From Bradyrhizobium sp. CCGUVB1N3 (GTDB lineage: Bacteria > Pseudomonadota > Alphaproteobacteria > Rhizobiales > Xanthobacteraceae), in NCBI RefSeq assembly GCF_024199925.1, contig NZ_JANADR010000001.1:6823501-6887500 (forward strand): DNA of 64,000 nucleotides. The letters are read 5' to 3'. Under the pieces are notes generated by a model that had not been told where the DNA came from, ran no database searches, and saw only the letters and a program-made list of their open reading frames with translations. Shown one piece after another: positions 18,052 through 27,858 of this stretch (position 1 is its first letter; every line of letters begins with the position of its first letter). The position numbers and the translations under genes are program-made.

Positions 18052-19125
18052 TCAAACGTTGCCTCTGAACTTTTGAATTTCGCTACTGATGGCGTTCAGA
18101 TCTTCTCGGTTTAGGAATGGATTAAAGCGTGAGGTATCCCCCTTGCTCCAAAACTGGTAGCCGCGACGTTTCTGATAGTTCGCGAGCATGTCCATGTATT
18201 CGTCATCCAGCATCAAATTGACTAAGTCGCGCGCCGCTTCTTCCACTTTCGCCTGTGGGTTGTCCGAAAGATACTTTCGGCGTCCCCACCATTCTGATAA
18301 TGACCCCCAAACGAGCAATGGATGTGCTGATTTCGCCAACGGCTCTATATGAGCTAGCTTCGCAGCCTCCTCAGAACTAGCATACATCGTGAGCATAATA
18401 AGCCGCTGGTACGGCGTCGGGTGCGTGCTAGTACGATCCTTCGCTTTATCCGCGCGAAGGTGGTCAAAGATCAGAAACAGAGATATGACAGCGATAGACC
18501 ACAACAAATCGGGGTTAAGGCTTAGGTCAGCATGAACCTCAAGAGGATTGTCACGCCATTTCATCCGCCACCAATTCAAACTGGTAAAAGCAGCGAGATG
18601 ATCCGCTTGAACCTCCAAACATCTTCTAATTCGCGCTTCTTTTTCGGAGATCGCGATAAGCGGAAGTTCTTCATAATACTCAGCGGCGAACTCGTCGCGC
18701 ACCAAGTGTAGGTGACATAGTTTGATATGTCCCATTTCGTGGAAAAGAACAAAAAATTGCGCGCAAAGAGAAAGAGCTTGCGCTGCGCGGGAACGAACTT
18801 CACATTTGGGTGGACGTTCCACATCGTGTTGATCAATTGCCTCTTTTGAGGGATCTCCTATCTCGACAAATGCGTCGGGATCAGAAAGTAGAATGTCGAA
18901 GTAGCGCGAGAGGTAATTCGGCAGCCCGGAGAAAATGCCGATGAGCTCGACGCCTGCCTGCAGCGAGGCTATTGCATTGATATCGCGTCTATCAATGTAA
19001 CCGAACAGGATTTCTCGGACGCCATCCTCATCGAGGCGTGTCACGGAACTAGTCGGCCCGTACCGCTGAAAGGATGCGCGAAAGACGCGTTCATCTTCAG
19101 AAAAATCGTCCCGTCCCTTACTCAT
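18052..19125 (-). CDS. HExxH metallopeptidase-like protein
   Basis: 357 aa from the ATG at 19125, which has an AGGAGG 6-11 bases upstream; an open frame runs to 19242, but without such a signal. LFHEMGH at about 127-133 gives the zinc-binding HExxH (His129, Glu130, His133). EVQADHLAA at 171-179 supplies the downstream Glu/Asp expected of M48-like gluzincins. A hydrophobic stretch (DLLWSIAVISLFLIFDHL, about 205-225) may bury a helix or pass the membrane. Substrate unknown. It is the last gene before the ATPase on the same strand and may act with it. Confidence 0.65.
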   Translation of the reverse strand: MSKGRDDFSEDERVFRASFQRYGPTSSVTRLDEDGVREILFGYIDRRDINAIASLQAGVELIGIFSGLPNYLSRYFDILLSDPDAFVEIGDPSKEAIDQHDVERPPKCEVRSRAAQALSLCAQFFVLFHEMGHIKLCHLHLVRDEFAAEYYEELPLIAISEKEARIRRCLEVQADHLAAFTSLNWWRMKWRDNPLEVHADLSLNPDLLWSIAVISLFLIFDHLRADKAKDRTSTHPTPYQRLIMLTMYASSEEAAKLAHIEPLAKSAHPLLVWGSLSEWWGRRKYLSDNPQAKVEEAARDLVNLMLDDEYMDMLANYQKRRGYQFWSKGDTSRFNPFLNREDLNAISSEIQKFRGNV

Positions 19126-19277
19126 AGCCGACCTCCTGGAGGACTTGAGGAATTGGATACGGATTTGCGACGCATGGTCGCAGAATTTTCCAGAAATATC
19201 AAACTTGTCAGTAGAAGACGATAATTTGTCCCACCGCTTCATGCGGCACGCGTCTTGAGCATACTCTTTTTAGCCAA

Positions 19278-20465
19278 TCAGTTTGCGAACTGAGCCACCG
19301 AAGAGCTTGGCAGTGTTCGCGCGCTAAAGGGCCAGCTTGGCATGCCGTCGATCATGATCTTGATATAGATCGAGTAGTTCGGCAGCTGCACGAAATCTAT
19401 GCTGTCGAACTCTTCTTGAAATTCCCTTACGAGATATGGAGCATCCTCTGGACCGACCCGGAAGGAGATGAACGTTCCGACATTGCCCAGTACCGAGTGT
19501 CTGATCTCTGGTGTCAGCTGGTGCAGGAATTGATGCGCGACAGCGAACCCAACGCGATACTTGCGAAGTTCTGAGAGCATATTGGCAAGCGCCAACGTCG
19601 TGAAGCTCTGGAACTCATCTATATAGATGAAGAAGTCGCGCCGCTTCTCTGCAGGAACGTCGACGCGAGTATACGCAGCAAGGCCCAGCGTAGTGACGAG
19701 AAGTCCGCCTAAGAGCGACGAACTATCCTCTCCGATGCGGCCCTTGGCCAAGTTTGCTATGAGCACCTTGCCTTCGTCCATGACCTGACGAACCCGGACC
19801 TCTTGCTTCGGAGTGGTCAGCATGCGCGCTAGCGCTGGATCGGCAAGGAACGCACCGACCTTGTTCTGTATCGGAGCACTCGCGTCGTTGCGATAGCCGG
19901 ATGAGAACTTCTCAAACTCTTCTTCAAAGAAGCGGCGCACCGGCCGGTTCTGCACCGATCGCGCGATCTGTTTCCGGTAATCTTTATCCGTAAGCACGCG
20001 CAAGATGTCATGCATCGTCGCGGTTGGCTGCTCTAAAAGAGCCATGAGCACGTTGCGGAGTATATGCTCCATGCGTACGCCCCAGGCGTCCGGCCACATC
20101 TTCTTGAAGACTTCCATGAAGCCGGACGCGGCGAGCGCTACGTATTGCGGTGCGACATGCCTAAGCGGATTGTATCCCCAAGGCTGATTTACATCGCCGG
20201 CATTCAAGTAAATGAGATCGTTCTGGCGCGAAGGCGGGACGCGAGAGGCAACGTGCTCGGCTAAGTCGCCGAGTGGATCGATAAGGGCGAAGCCATTTCC
20301 ATTCGCGAGATCTTGCAGCGCCATGCCCTCAAGCAGGTTGGACTTTCCGGTGCCGGTTTTTCCAATTGCGTAGAGATGCGCGAAGCGGTCCTCCCGCTTT
20401 ATCCCAAAGACCCGAAGGTCGTTCCTAAAATCCACTCTTCCCAGATACGTGACGTCTCCAGACAT
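19278..20465 (-). CDS. VirD4/HerA-like P-loop ATPase
   Basis: 395-aa single-domain ATPase of the FtsK/HerA clan. Walker A is GKTGTGKS at 35-42, LIDPLGDL follows at 61-68, and Walker B is FIYIDEFQSF with Asp283-Glu284. The layout (LYAIGKTGTGKSNLL, IANLAKGRIGEDSSSLLG, AVAHQFLHQLTPEIRHSVLGNVGT) matches type IV coupling-protein C-terminal domains that translocate DNA or substrate. It lacks the N-terminal membrane domain of true VirD4, so a membrane partner would be needed. A second ATPase of this class lies at 40468-42282. Confidence 0.75.
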   Translation of the reverse strand: MSGDVTYLGRVDFRNDLRVFGIKREDRFAHLYAIGKTGTGKSNLLEGMALQDLANGNGFALIDPLGDLAEHVASRVPPSRQNDLIYLNAGDVNQPWGYNPLRHVAPQYVALAASGFMEVFKKMWPDAWGVRMEHILRNVLMALLEQPTATMHDILRVLTDKDYRKQIARSVQNRPVRRFFEEEFEKFSSGYRNDASAPIQNKVGAFLADPALARMLTTPKQEVRVRQVMDEGKVLIANLAKGRIGEDSSSLLGGLLVTTLGLAAYTRVDVPAEKRRDFFIYIDEFQSFTTLALANMLSELRKYRVGFAVAHQFLHQLTPEIRHSVLGNVGTFISFRVGPEDAPYLVREFQEEFDSIDFVQLPNYSIYIKIMIDGMPSWPFSARTLPSSSVAQFAN

Positions 20466-20739
20466 CCCTTGAGTGTTTCAGTTTCTCGTTTCGTCGGCAC
20501 GGATAGGGAATTTGCAGCAGGAGCACATTCTCGCGTCTGGTTCGAGACACGTTCAAAGACGATCATGCGGTCAGAGTTAGACAGTGCTCAGTCTCGCGCT
20601 CCGGCACCGCTTTGGAGCGGAGGTGTCGGTTGCGGGACGGAGCGGGTACGACGGAGCACCTTTAAGAGCTAACCCGATCGTTTCTCCGCCCCGCATTCCA
20701 GCACCTGAATTGTCGGTTGCTGGCAGCGAGGAGGAGTAC

Positions 20740-20982
20740 ATGTCTGACATCGTTCTTTCAGCAAGGGGCACAAAGCTCATGATTGTTTGCGAGGCAGAAG
20801 GCTTCGCAAGCATCGACGACTTATTTGTCTTGCTCGCAGCCGACAACTTGTGCCCGGCCATCTGCATGACCGAAGGATGCGATCACATCGAGCAATTGGA
20901 GGCCGATCAAGAGGAAGGCTACTGCGAGAAGTGCAGCGGCAACACTATGGTCTCCGTTCTTATCCTGGCCGGCCTCATTTAG
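20740..20982 (+). CDS. Small zinc-ribbon-like hypothetical protein
   Basis: 80 aa, started at 20740 because GGAGGAG lies five bases upstream. It contains CPAICMTEGCDHIEQLE and YCEKCSGN, a set of Cys pairs that could form a zinc ribbon. The frame is open further upstream, but there it lacks a start signal. It is nine bases from the next gene, so the two are probably one transcript. Function unknown. Confidence 0.6.
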   Translation: MSDIVLSARGTKLMIVCEAEGFASIDDLFVLLAADNLCPAICMTEGCDHIEQLEADQEEGYCEKCSGNTMVSVLILAGLI

Positions 20983-20991
20983 GAGACGGCG

Positions 20992-21333
20992 ATGGACGTA
21001 GAAACCAGAGACCGCAGCGTTCGTATCCGCGCCTTGAATGATGCCTTTCGGCAGACGTTCCAGGGTGGAAGGGTAATGATGACGAGCGGCGTGGCGGACC
21101 TTCCCGACGAAGTGAAGGCAGCGGTGCTACAGCTAGTCGCCTCGTTCAATCAGTTCACCGAAGACAATGATCCGCATGGTGAGCATGACTTCGGGAGCTT
21201 CGTGCTCGCGGATCAGAAGCTCTTTTGGAAGATCGACTATTACGATGAGCGCTGCGAGTTCGGCTCAGAAGACCCGAGCGATCCAAAATGCACAACCCGC
21301 GTGCTCACGGTGATGAGCGCAGACGAGTATTGA
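20992..21333 (+). CDS. DUF3768 family protein
   Basis: 113-aa protein matching DUF3768: RIRALNDAFRQTFQGGRVMMTSGVADLP, then FTEDNDPHGEHDFGSF, FWKIDYYD and SEDPSDPKCTTRVLTVM. The family is common on alphaproteobacterial plasmids and islands, with no known activity. It follows the Cys-rich small gene by nine bases, with GGAG just before the start. Confidence 0.75.
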   Translation: MDVETRDRSVRIRALNDAFRQTFQGGRVMMTSGVADLPDEVKAAVLQLVASFNQFTEDNDPHGEHDFGSFVLADQKLFWKIDYYDERCEFGSEDPSDPKCTTRVLTVMSADEY

Positions 21334-21694
21334 ATAGAACAAGAAAGTGACCGCCTCCCGTCTAGACGCACCGGAGCAATGCTCCAGCAGGAGGAGTACC
21401 GTTGTGGGGACCATCGGATGGCCTGCCGGATCCTTACGGGTTAGGCGCCCGATCAGCGCGGATTTTCCTTGGACACTATGTAGTCCGGCCCTCATCTTCT
21501 GGGGGCCATTTTTTGCACCTCCGTAAATTTGCGGGTCCCATCAAGCCTCGCTCCTCGATATGCACAAGTGTGAGAGTGCTCGATGCTTCAATAGTTTAAT
21601 ACCGGGACGGCGATTCGCTCGGTAAATACCACGCAGCCGTGCAACTAGCGGTTGGTCGGGTATACTGCGTGGCATGGCTGGGGGAGAATCACTG
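21334..21694. other. Leader region of the MORC operon
   Basis: This 360-bp gap holds an inverted repeat, CCACGCAG (21629-21636) and CTGCGTGG (21665-21672), ending 22 bp before the MORC start codon, a fair operator candidate. A GTG at 21402 preceded by AGGAGGAG opens a 65-codon frame (WGPSDGLPDPYGLG...), which may be a small gene but has no recognised domain. Confidence 0.4.
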
Positions 21695-23236
21695 ATGTCG
21701 GCCAATAAGAAGGTCAACATTCGGCCGGGCGTGAGCGTTTTGTCGGTGCTAAGGCACCTCAACTACAGTCCTTGGTTCGCGCTGGCGGAATTCGTCGACA
21801 ATTCGCTCCAGAGTTACGTGGAGAACAAGACGAAGCTTCACGAGCTGCATGGACCGGCCTGGAAGCTCAAAGTCTCCATTGACGTCGATACTTCTCATCC
21901 AGGCCGCATCACCATCAGGGACAACGCGGGTGGCATAGCCAGCGACGCATTTCCTCGTGCCTTCCGACCAGCGGTAATTCCGCCGGATCGGACGGGCTTA
22001 TCCGAGTTCGGCATGGGTATGAAGAGCGCCGCATGCTGGTTCGCTCCCAGATGGCAGGTTCGCACAAAGGCGCTCGGTGAGCCTGTCGAGCGGACTGTTC
22101 GTTTCGATATTGCAATGATCGTGCGCGATGAGCTGGAGGAGCTCGACATCGACGAACGGCCAGCTACGGCAAACGAGCACTTCACCGAAGTATCTCTGGA
22201 CGACTTGCACCACATCCCTGTGGGGAGAACACTCGGCAAGATCAAGGAACATTTGACCGACATCTATCGCGTGTTCCTTCGCGACGGAACCCTCGACCTG
22301 CGTTTCAACGGCGAAAGTCTGTCCTACGAGGAGCCGCCAGTGCTGACGGCCCCTTTTTATAAGGAGGCGGACGGCCCTGATATGATTTGGCGGAAGGAGA
22401 TAGAATTTGAGTTTGGGCATGGTCTGTCGGTCCGCGGTTTCGCCGCGCTGAGAGATCCTGGAAACTACGCGCGATCTGGCTTTGCCCTATTCCGACGAGG
22501 AAGGCTTATCCAGGGAAGTGGCGAGGACGGCTATCGACCGCCAGTTCTCTTCGGCACTTCTGGCAGCAGCAGCTATGCTCGCTTGCGCCTGTTTGGAGAG
22601 CTGCATCTGGAAGGCTTCGACGTCAGTCACACCAAGGACGGATTCCGCTGGGACGAGAATGAGGAACCGTTTCTGGACCTGCTCAAGGAATATCTTGACC
22701 AGGACAGTTTTCCCCTGATGCGGCAGTGCGAGCACTATCGCTCGCTTGCATCAAAAAAAGATCGCACAAAGGCCGCCACTCAGGGTTTGACCAAGGCCAG
22801 TGACGCGATCGCATCATCCGTCGCAGATGTACTGCCTAAAGTAGCGGATCAACCGCTCGTTGATACGCAAACTACGCCGTTGACACTTCAGCCAACCCTA
22901 GCCAAACGGGAATTGAGCTTCAATTTCCGCGGCTCACCATGGCGAATCCGTATTGAATTGTCGGATGATCCGGCTGAAGGCGACTGGTTGTCAGTCAGCG
23001 ATCTGGGAAGCGAACAGAGTGGCGCCCCTGATACAATCGACATTCGGGTCTCCATGACTCATCCTTTCATGGTCTCATTTGCGCAAACCGATCCTGAGGT
23101 CATAGACGCGCTGTTGCGTGTAGCAGCTGCGCTTGCCTTGGGTGAAAAGCTTGCTAGGCGTGCGGGGGTGAAATCGGCCGGCACGCTCCGTAGAAATTTG
23201 AACCAGATATTGCGCGAAGGATTGTCGCAGCCATGA
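21695..23236 (+). CDS. MORC/GHKL-type ATPase of a predicted restriction system
   Basis: 513 aa from the ATG at 21695, which has GGGGGAGA upstream; a weaker ATG lies at 21674. The GHKL ATP-binding motifs are clear: N-box AEFVDNSLQS (Glu32, Asp35, Asn36), G1 box RDNAGGI at 75-81 and G2 box GLSEFGMGMKSA at 101-112. The rest is beta-rich, as in MutL/MORC proteins. It overlaps the next gene by four bases (ATGA). MORC-like ATPases together with Z1 helicases and REase-fold nucleases were described by Iyer, Abhiman and Aravind as restriction-type systems. It probably clamps or loops DNA in an ATP-dependent way (inference). Confidence 0.85.
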   Translation: MSANKKVNIRPGVSVLSVLRHLNYSPWFALAEFVDNSLQSYVENKTKLHELHGPAWKLKVSIDVDTSHPGRITIRDNAGGIASDAFPRAFRPAVIPPDRTGLSEFGMGMKSAACWFAPRWQVRTKALGEPVERTVRFDIAMIVRDELEELDIDERPATANEHFTEVSLDDLHHIPVGRTLGKIKEHLTDIYRVFLRDGTLDLRFNGESLSYEEPPVLTAPFYKEADGPDMIWRKEIEFEFGHGLSVRGFAALRDPGNYARSGFALFRRGRLIQGSGEDGYRPPVLFGTSGSSSYARLRLFGELHLEGFDVSHTKDGFRWDENEEPFLDLLKEYLDQDSFPLMRQCEHYRSLASKKDRTKAATQGLTKASDAIASSVADVLPKVADQPLVDTQTTPLTLQPTLAKRELSFNFRGSPWRIRIELSDDPAEGDWLSVSDLGSEQSGAPDTIDIRVSMTHPFMVSFAQTDPEVIDALLRVAAALALGEKLARRAGVKSAGTLRRNLNQILREGLSQP

Positions 23237-25476
23237 CTACTATGGGGAAGAAGAACGATATTGTCGCGACCTCCGCTGGAACTTCGCTGAAGCCTGGCAT
23301 GAAGTGGCTGCCAGTAGAAGGTGAGCAAGCTGCAGGAGTCGCCAAGAGAAGCAAACTTCCTCCGGATGCTCAGAACAAGCTCGTCCAATCCTCCGCGGAA
23401 ATCTTAGGCAAGGGCATCAACCCTAAGGCGGGGCCAGGCAGTGCGACTGGGTTAGTTGTCGGGCACGTGCAAAGCGGCAAGACGCTTTCTTTCACGACAG
23501 CGATCGGCCTTGCTCGGGACAACGAGTTTCCGCTGGTGATCGTCATTGCCGGCAATAAGGATAACCTACTCACCCAGTCTCACGAACGGCTCGAAAGAGA
23601 CCTCGATGTCAACGGCGGCGAAGGACTGCCTGCCTGGAAGATGGAGAAGAATCCTCGAGCGCAGGAAAGCCAGTTTGAGCAGCTGATCAGGCAAGCCATC
23701 GACAACTGGCAGGACCCGACGCGAGACGCGGACGAGAAGTCGACCCTACTGCTCACGGTGCTGAAACAAAACCAACGCTTAGCGTCCCTGACGGCATTGC
23801 TAAGAAAAATGAATCTTCAGAATGTCCCAGCGCTTCTCATCGATGACGAGGCCGACCAAGCCAGCCTGAACACAAAGGTTCAGCGGGGCGAGGAGAGCAC
23901 CACATACACGAGATTGCGCGAGTTGAGGGAAGCGCTTCCGTGTCACACCTTTCTACAATATACGGCGACGCCGCAGGCACCGCTGCTCATAAACATCGCC
24001 GACAACTTGTCGCCGGACTTCGTGCATGTGCTTGAACCCGGCGACGGTTATGTCGGCGGAGCCGCTTTCTTTGCTCCGAACAGCCCCTATATCAAGATCA
24101 TCCCGCCCGGGGATCTTTTGCAGCCAAACGCACCCCTGCCAACGGAGCCTCCTCCGAGCTTGCTCGATGCTATGCGGGTCTACTTCGTGGGCCTTGCTGC
24201 TAGCCTGATCTCGAAATCTGGACGCCGCTCTATGTTGATCCATCCAGCGCGAGAGCGCGCAGCGCACCAGGCCGCTGCGGGCTGGGCGAGCGCGGCGAAA
24301 GACGAGTGGGCTAACGCGCTGAGCGCCGGTGAAAGCGATCTGGACCGCATCGAGGTCATACGAGATTTTCGTGAAGCGTACGCGGAGCTACAAGTCACCG
24401 AGAGCGGACTTCCGAGTTTTGACGAGATAATCCAGAAGTTGCCGCGCGCCCTCAGAAATACGACTGTGATCGAGTTCAATACACGCGGAAGACCGAAGAC
24501 GCCGGAGATAAACTGGAGGCATGCCGAGGGTTGGATATTGGTCGGAGGGCAAGCTGTTGACCGAGGCTTCACAGTAGATTCGTTGACTGTCACGTACATG
24601 CCCAGAGGAATGGGGATGGGTAACGCCGATACATTGCAGCAGCGGGCGCGCTTTTTCGGCTACGCGAGAGCTCGAGGCTATTTTGGCATCTGTCGTGTCT
24701 ATCTTGAGCAGACGCTGCGAGTATCATACGAAGACTACGTCGAGCACGAAGAACTCATGCGCAGTGAGCTTCGCCGAGTTGCGGAAAAGGGGGAAAGTCT
24801 CAGGACTTGGCGGCGCCGATTCATCCTTGATCCTAGCCTGAAGCCTTGCCGGCGCTCGGTGATCTCCGATCCCTACACGCGAGGCAGCATGGCGGGCGGC
24901 TGGACGCGGCAGATCGGAACCATAGTCGATTCGGAGATACGCGATGCAAACATGCGGCTGATGAATAAGCTCATGAGCGAGCTGAACCTAGTGGATGATA
25001 CGAGCTATCCAGCGAGGTCTGCCGCGCAGCAACATCAGGTCGATCGCGACGTTCCGCTCCAAAGGATCTTCGATACACTGGTCGAGTATAGCTTTGAGGA
25101 TCCGAGGGATACCGCGAGCTTCATGGGCCTACTGATGACGCTCGCTGAAGGTCTTCGTCAGGACAAGAACGCCACCGCTGCGGTCTACCGTATGAGGCCC
25201 AACGCACCCGGTGAGCGTAAAGTGAAGAACGCCGGCGGCGAGATAGACCAGTTCCAGCAGGGACCGACAAGGACGGCCGGTGGTGGAAGGAACTATCCAG
25301 GCGACGCATCCTTCGCAGCTCCGGACAAGGTGTCGCTCCAATTTCACGTGTTCGATCTCACGCTAGGCGGGAGCCCATTTGCGAGTTCGGTCCCCCTTAT
25401 TACGGTGAATGTCCCAACGCCGTTGGCTGCTGCGTGGCTTGTCCAAGTGCAAAGCGGCCAGCAAGGCACTTCATGA
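23233..25476 (+). CDS. Z1 domain superfamily 2 helicase-like protein
   Basis: 747 aa. Walker A is GHVQSGKT at 77-84 and Walker B/DEAD is LLIDDEADQA with DDEAD at 204-208. FLQYTATPQAPL follows as motif III. The Z1 domain lies at about 435-490 (GWILVGGQAVDRGFTVDSL) with a motif VI-like QQRARFFGYAR near 469. Z1 proteins are SF2 ATPases associated with MORC-type restriction operons. The start overlaps the MORC stop (ATGA) and its stop overlaps the nuclease start, so the three are translationally coupled and expected in equal amounts. Confidence 0.88.
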   Translation: MTTMGKKNDIVATSAGTSLKPGMKWLPVEGEQAAGVAKRSKLPPDAQNKLVQSSAEILGKGINPKAGPGSATGLVVGHVQSGKTLSFTTAIGLARDNEFPLVIVIAGNKDNLLTQSHERLERDLDVNGGEGLPAWKMEKNPRAQESQFEQLIRQAIDNWQDPTRDADEKSTLLLTVLKQNQRLASLTALLRKMNLQNVPALLIDDEADQASLNTKVQRGEESTTYTRLRELREALPCHTFLQYTATPQAPLLINIADNLSPDFVHVLEPGDGYVGGAAFFAPNSPYIKIIPPGDLLQPNAPLPTEPPPSLLDAMRVYFVGLAASLISKSGRRSMLIHPARERAAHQAAAGWASAAKDEWANALSAGESDLDRIEVIRDFREAYAELQVTESGLPSFDEIIQKLPRALRNTTVIEFNTRGRPKTPEINWRHAEGWILVGGQAVDRGFTVDSLTVTYMPRGMGMGNADTLQQRARFFGYARARGYFGICRVYLEQTLRVSYEDYVEHEELMRSELRRVAEKGESLRTWRRRFILDPSLKPCRRSVISDPYTRGSMAGGWTRQIGTIVDSEIRDANMRLMNKLMSELNLVDDTSYPARSAAQQHQVDRDVPLQRIFDTLVEYSFEDPRDTASFMGLLMTLAEGLRQDKNATAAVYRMRPNAPGERKVKNAGGEIDQFQQGPTRTAGGGRNYPGDASFAAPDKVSLQFHVFDLTLGGSPFASSVPLITVNVPTPLAAAWLVQVQSGQQGTS

Positions 25477-26462
25477 CCGAACGTCTCCGAACGTTGCTGA
25501 GTGAGATAGCGCCTTCCTCACGTGAGGGAGTTTTCAACGTTAGGCGGCTGGAGGACGGATCGGTATTTTACGCTGGGCGAGATCATCGGGGCTGCGCTGC
25601 GGTCTTGATAGAGACATCAGAAGGCGGTCGTACCGTGCCGCTTCGTCTGGCCGGAATCGAGGCGACATTTTCGACGCCATACCAGATCGTGGAGCCTGAT
25701 ACCTCGCCGAAAACGCAGATCATGACGTCGATTATCTGCATCAACCTGGAAGCTGAAGTAGTGGCGTATTTCGCCAACGTGATGGAATCGCTCCTTCCCC
25801 TCATGGGCAACAGACCGCCCAGCGGAAAGATCGCCGAAACAGTTCGGCAGCTTGTTGAACTCTTCCAAAGGCTTCGAGTTCCGGCACGTAAGTCGGTGGT
25901 AGGTCTGATCGGTGAGTTGAGCATCATCGATGCCGCAGCGGACACGACAGTTGCCGTTAGATCATGGAGAGCTGATCCTGATGACCGCTTTGACTTCGGG
26001 GCCGGCAAGGTGCGTCTCGATGTGAAAGCATCGAGCAATCGTCAACGATTGCATGAAGTATCATTTGATCAAGCAAACCCTCCTTCGGCGACCGCCGCAA
26101 TTATTGCTTCCATCTGGATAGAGGCGTTGGGGGGCGGGGTGGCCCTCTCTGAGCTTCTGGCTACAATCGAAGGCAAGCTTGCGGGACGACAACAGGAGGT
26201 GCTGAAGTTTCGAACGGTTGTTGCTGATACGTTGGGCGATTCTTTGCCACAGGCAATGGACTGGCGCTTCGACAAGCAACTAGCGGACAGCTCGCTGCGC
26301 TACTTCGATGCAGCAATCATTCCTGCAATTCGCCCACCCCTACCTAAGGGAGTTTCATCAGCTCGATTCGTGTCCGACCTCAGCAGATGCAGCCCGGCTG
26401 AACTTTCCAGCTTGAGGAGATCATTGGACCAAGTGGAGCAAGGGCTCTTGCCCGCCGAGTGA
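25473..26462 (+). CDS. PD-(D/E)XK motif nuclease of the MORC-Z1 system
   Basis: 329 aa from the ATG at 25473, which overlaps the Z1 stop. The catalytic set is visible as GLIGELSIIDAA (Glu148), DRFDF (Asp174) and RLDVKAS (Asp183 and Lys185), the D-x-K core of the REase fold. The position of the core in the middle, after a beta-rich N-terminal region, matches PD-(D/E)XK proteins of this operon type. It is the likely cleaving subunit, with DNA engagement by the MORC and Z1 partners. It ends 65 bp from the convergent dcm gene. Confidence 0.8.
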   Translation: MTERLRTLLSEIAPSSREGVFNVRRLEDGSVFYAGRDHRGCAAVLIETSEGGRTVPLRLAGIEATFSTPYQIVEPDTSPKTQIMTSIICINLEAEVVAYFANVMESLLPLMGNRPPSGKIAETVRQLVELFQRLRVPARKSVVGLIGELSIIDAAADTTVAVRSWRADPDDRFDFGAGKVRLDVKASSNRQRLHEVSFDQANPPSATAAIIASIWIEALGGGVALSELLATIEGKLAGRQQEVLKFRTVVADTLGDSLPQAMDWRFDKQLADSSLRYFDAAIIPAIRPPLPKGVSSARFVSDLSRCSPAELSSLRRSLDQVEQGLLPAE

Positions 26463-26527
26463 ACACCGACGTAGAAGACGGCGGCATCGCCTAACCGAAA
26501 AAAGAGATTGATCCCCGCAGAAGCAAA

Positions 26528-27757
26528 TCAGCTTGAAAGCTCTACGCTTCGCAATCGGGCGCGAGGCCCCAGCGCGGTGCCAGGATGATCGGGGTGAGCG
26601 CCTTTTAATGAGAGATAAACGCTTCGCACCGGGGCGGCTGCGTGACGACGTGGGACGGAGCGTCGACGAGGAGGCATAAGCTCCAGCTTTTGCTCCCGCA
26701 AGGGCGCATCAAGCAACTGTCTGCGGATCTCCCTGGCCAGGACTTCGGCTAAGAGCGAAGGCACAGCGTTGCCTAACATCCGCTGGACTTGCGCGCGGTC
26801 GCAGTCGAACAGAAAATCATCCGGAAACGTCTGCAGACGCGCGAGCTCTCGTGCAGACAGCTTCCTGTTCGTCCAATGGAATGGGCCCGTAGCCGGTCCA
26901 GGCTGCGCTTGTACCGTCCACGACGGCTTATCCTTGGCGAGCTTCAGAAGAAAGCTCCAATAGCGTGTCCGCCATCCAAAAAGAGGAACCCCACCGCCGC
27001 GTGGGGTATGCCAGAGATAGTTTTGCCCTTCCGGAATGCTGGGAAGAAGACCGGCCCATTTGCCTGTTAGCTCGAGCTCGGGGACGTCTGGCCGTTGAGG
27101 AAGATCCCCAATCGCGTCCCATGACGTATGGAACGGCTTTAAGCCTAGCGGGAGTTGGTCGGCTGCATTCTCGCCGTGCGTTGGTTGGGGAAATTTGAAC
27201 TCGCGACCGTCACGACTGGCAATCACGAAAATCCGCTCGCGCCGCTGCGGAACGCCATAGCTTGCCGCATCGAGGACAGCCCAGACCGGTTTGTAATTTG
27301 TCTTGGCGCTCTTGTTTATGTCTTGGATGCCATGCAGGATCCGATCCAGCCCCTCGCGCTTTCCCGAGTAAGCGAAGCCGTAGACATTCTCTAGGAGCAA
27401 GGCCTTCGGCCTCGTGTCCCTCACGATCCGCAAATACTCGTCGAGGGTATTAGCGTTCGGATCACTAAGTCTTGGAGCGTCACCATTGGCCCAGTATCCG
27501 CTTTTAGAAAACGGCTGGCAGGGTGGTCCACCGATAAGGACGTCTGCCTCTCCTGTCGCCAACCCGGCGGCCTTAAGCAATCGCTTTGATGAGACCCCTG
27601 CGATGTCTTCCTCGACCACCGTCCACCCTCGGTTAAGGCGGAGCGTTTGGCAGCAGATGGGGTCGATCTCGACGGCAACGCGCGTTTTGAAGCCGGCGGC
27701 CTCGAAACCGAGATCAAGCCCACCGGCCCCCGTGAATAGGCTTATAGCTTTAAGCAT
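26528..27757 (-). CDS. dcm: DNA (cytosine-5-)-methyltransferase
   Basis: 409-aa C5 methylase with the ordered motifs: I SLFTGAGGLDLGFEAAG, IV GGPPCQPFSKSG with nucleophile Cys80, VI ALLLENVYGF, VIII YGVPQRRERIFVIAS, IX and X RELARLQTFPDDF and QRMLGNAVP. The region between VIII and IX is the target-recognition domain; the target cannot be read from it. It is transcribed with vsr upstream (101 bp) and faces the MORC operon. It presumably protects the host from the nuclease, so its target should equal that of the system. The C-terminal 55 residues are basic. Confidence 0.92.
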   Translation of the reverse strand: MLKAISLFTGAGGLDLGFEAAGFKTRVAVEIDPICCQTLRLNRGWTVVEEDIAGVSSKRLLKAAGLATGEADVLIGGPPCQPFSKSGYWANGDAPRLSDPNANTLDEYLRIVRDTRPKALLLENVYGFAYSGKREGLDRILHGIQDINKSAKTNYKPVWAVLDAASYGVPQRRERIFVIASRDGREFKFPQPTHGENAADQLPLGLKPFHTSWDAIGDLPQRPDVPELELTGKWAGLLPSIPEGQNYLWHTPRGGGVPLFGWRTRYWSFLLKLAKDKPSWTVQAQPGPATGPFHWTNRKLSARELARLQTFPDDFLFDCDRAQVQRMLGNAVPSLLAEVLAREIRRQLLDAPLREQKLELMPPRRRSVPRRHAAAPVRSVYLSLKGAHPDHPGTALGPRARLRSVELSS

Positions 27758-27858
27758 ATGAATACGCCGTAGCCGTAGTGTACCAGATTTCGAATCGAGT
27801 ATTGGTATTCAGTAAAGCACGATGAGACTCTTGCAAAGCCCCGTGAGAGCGGCTCAGG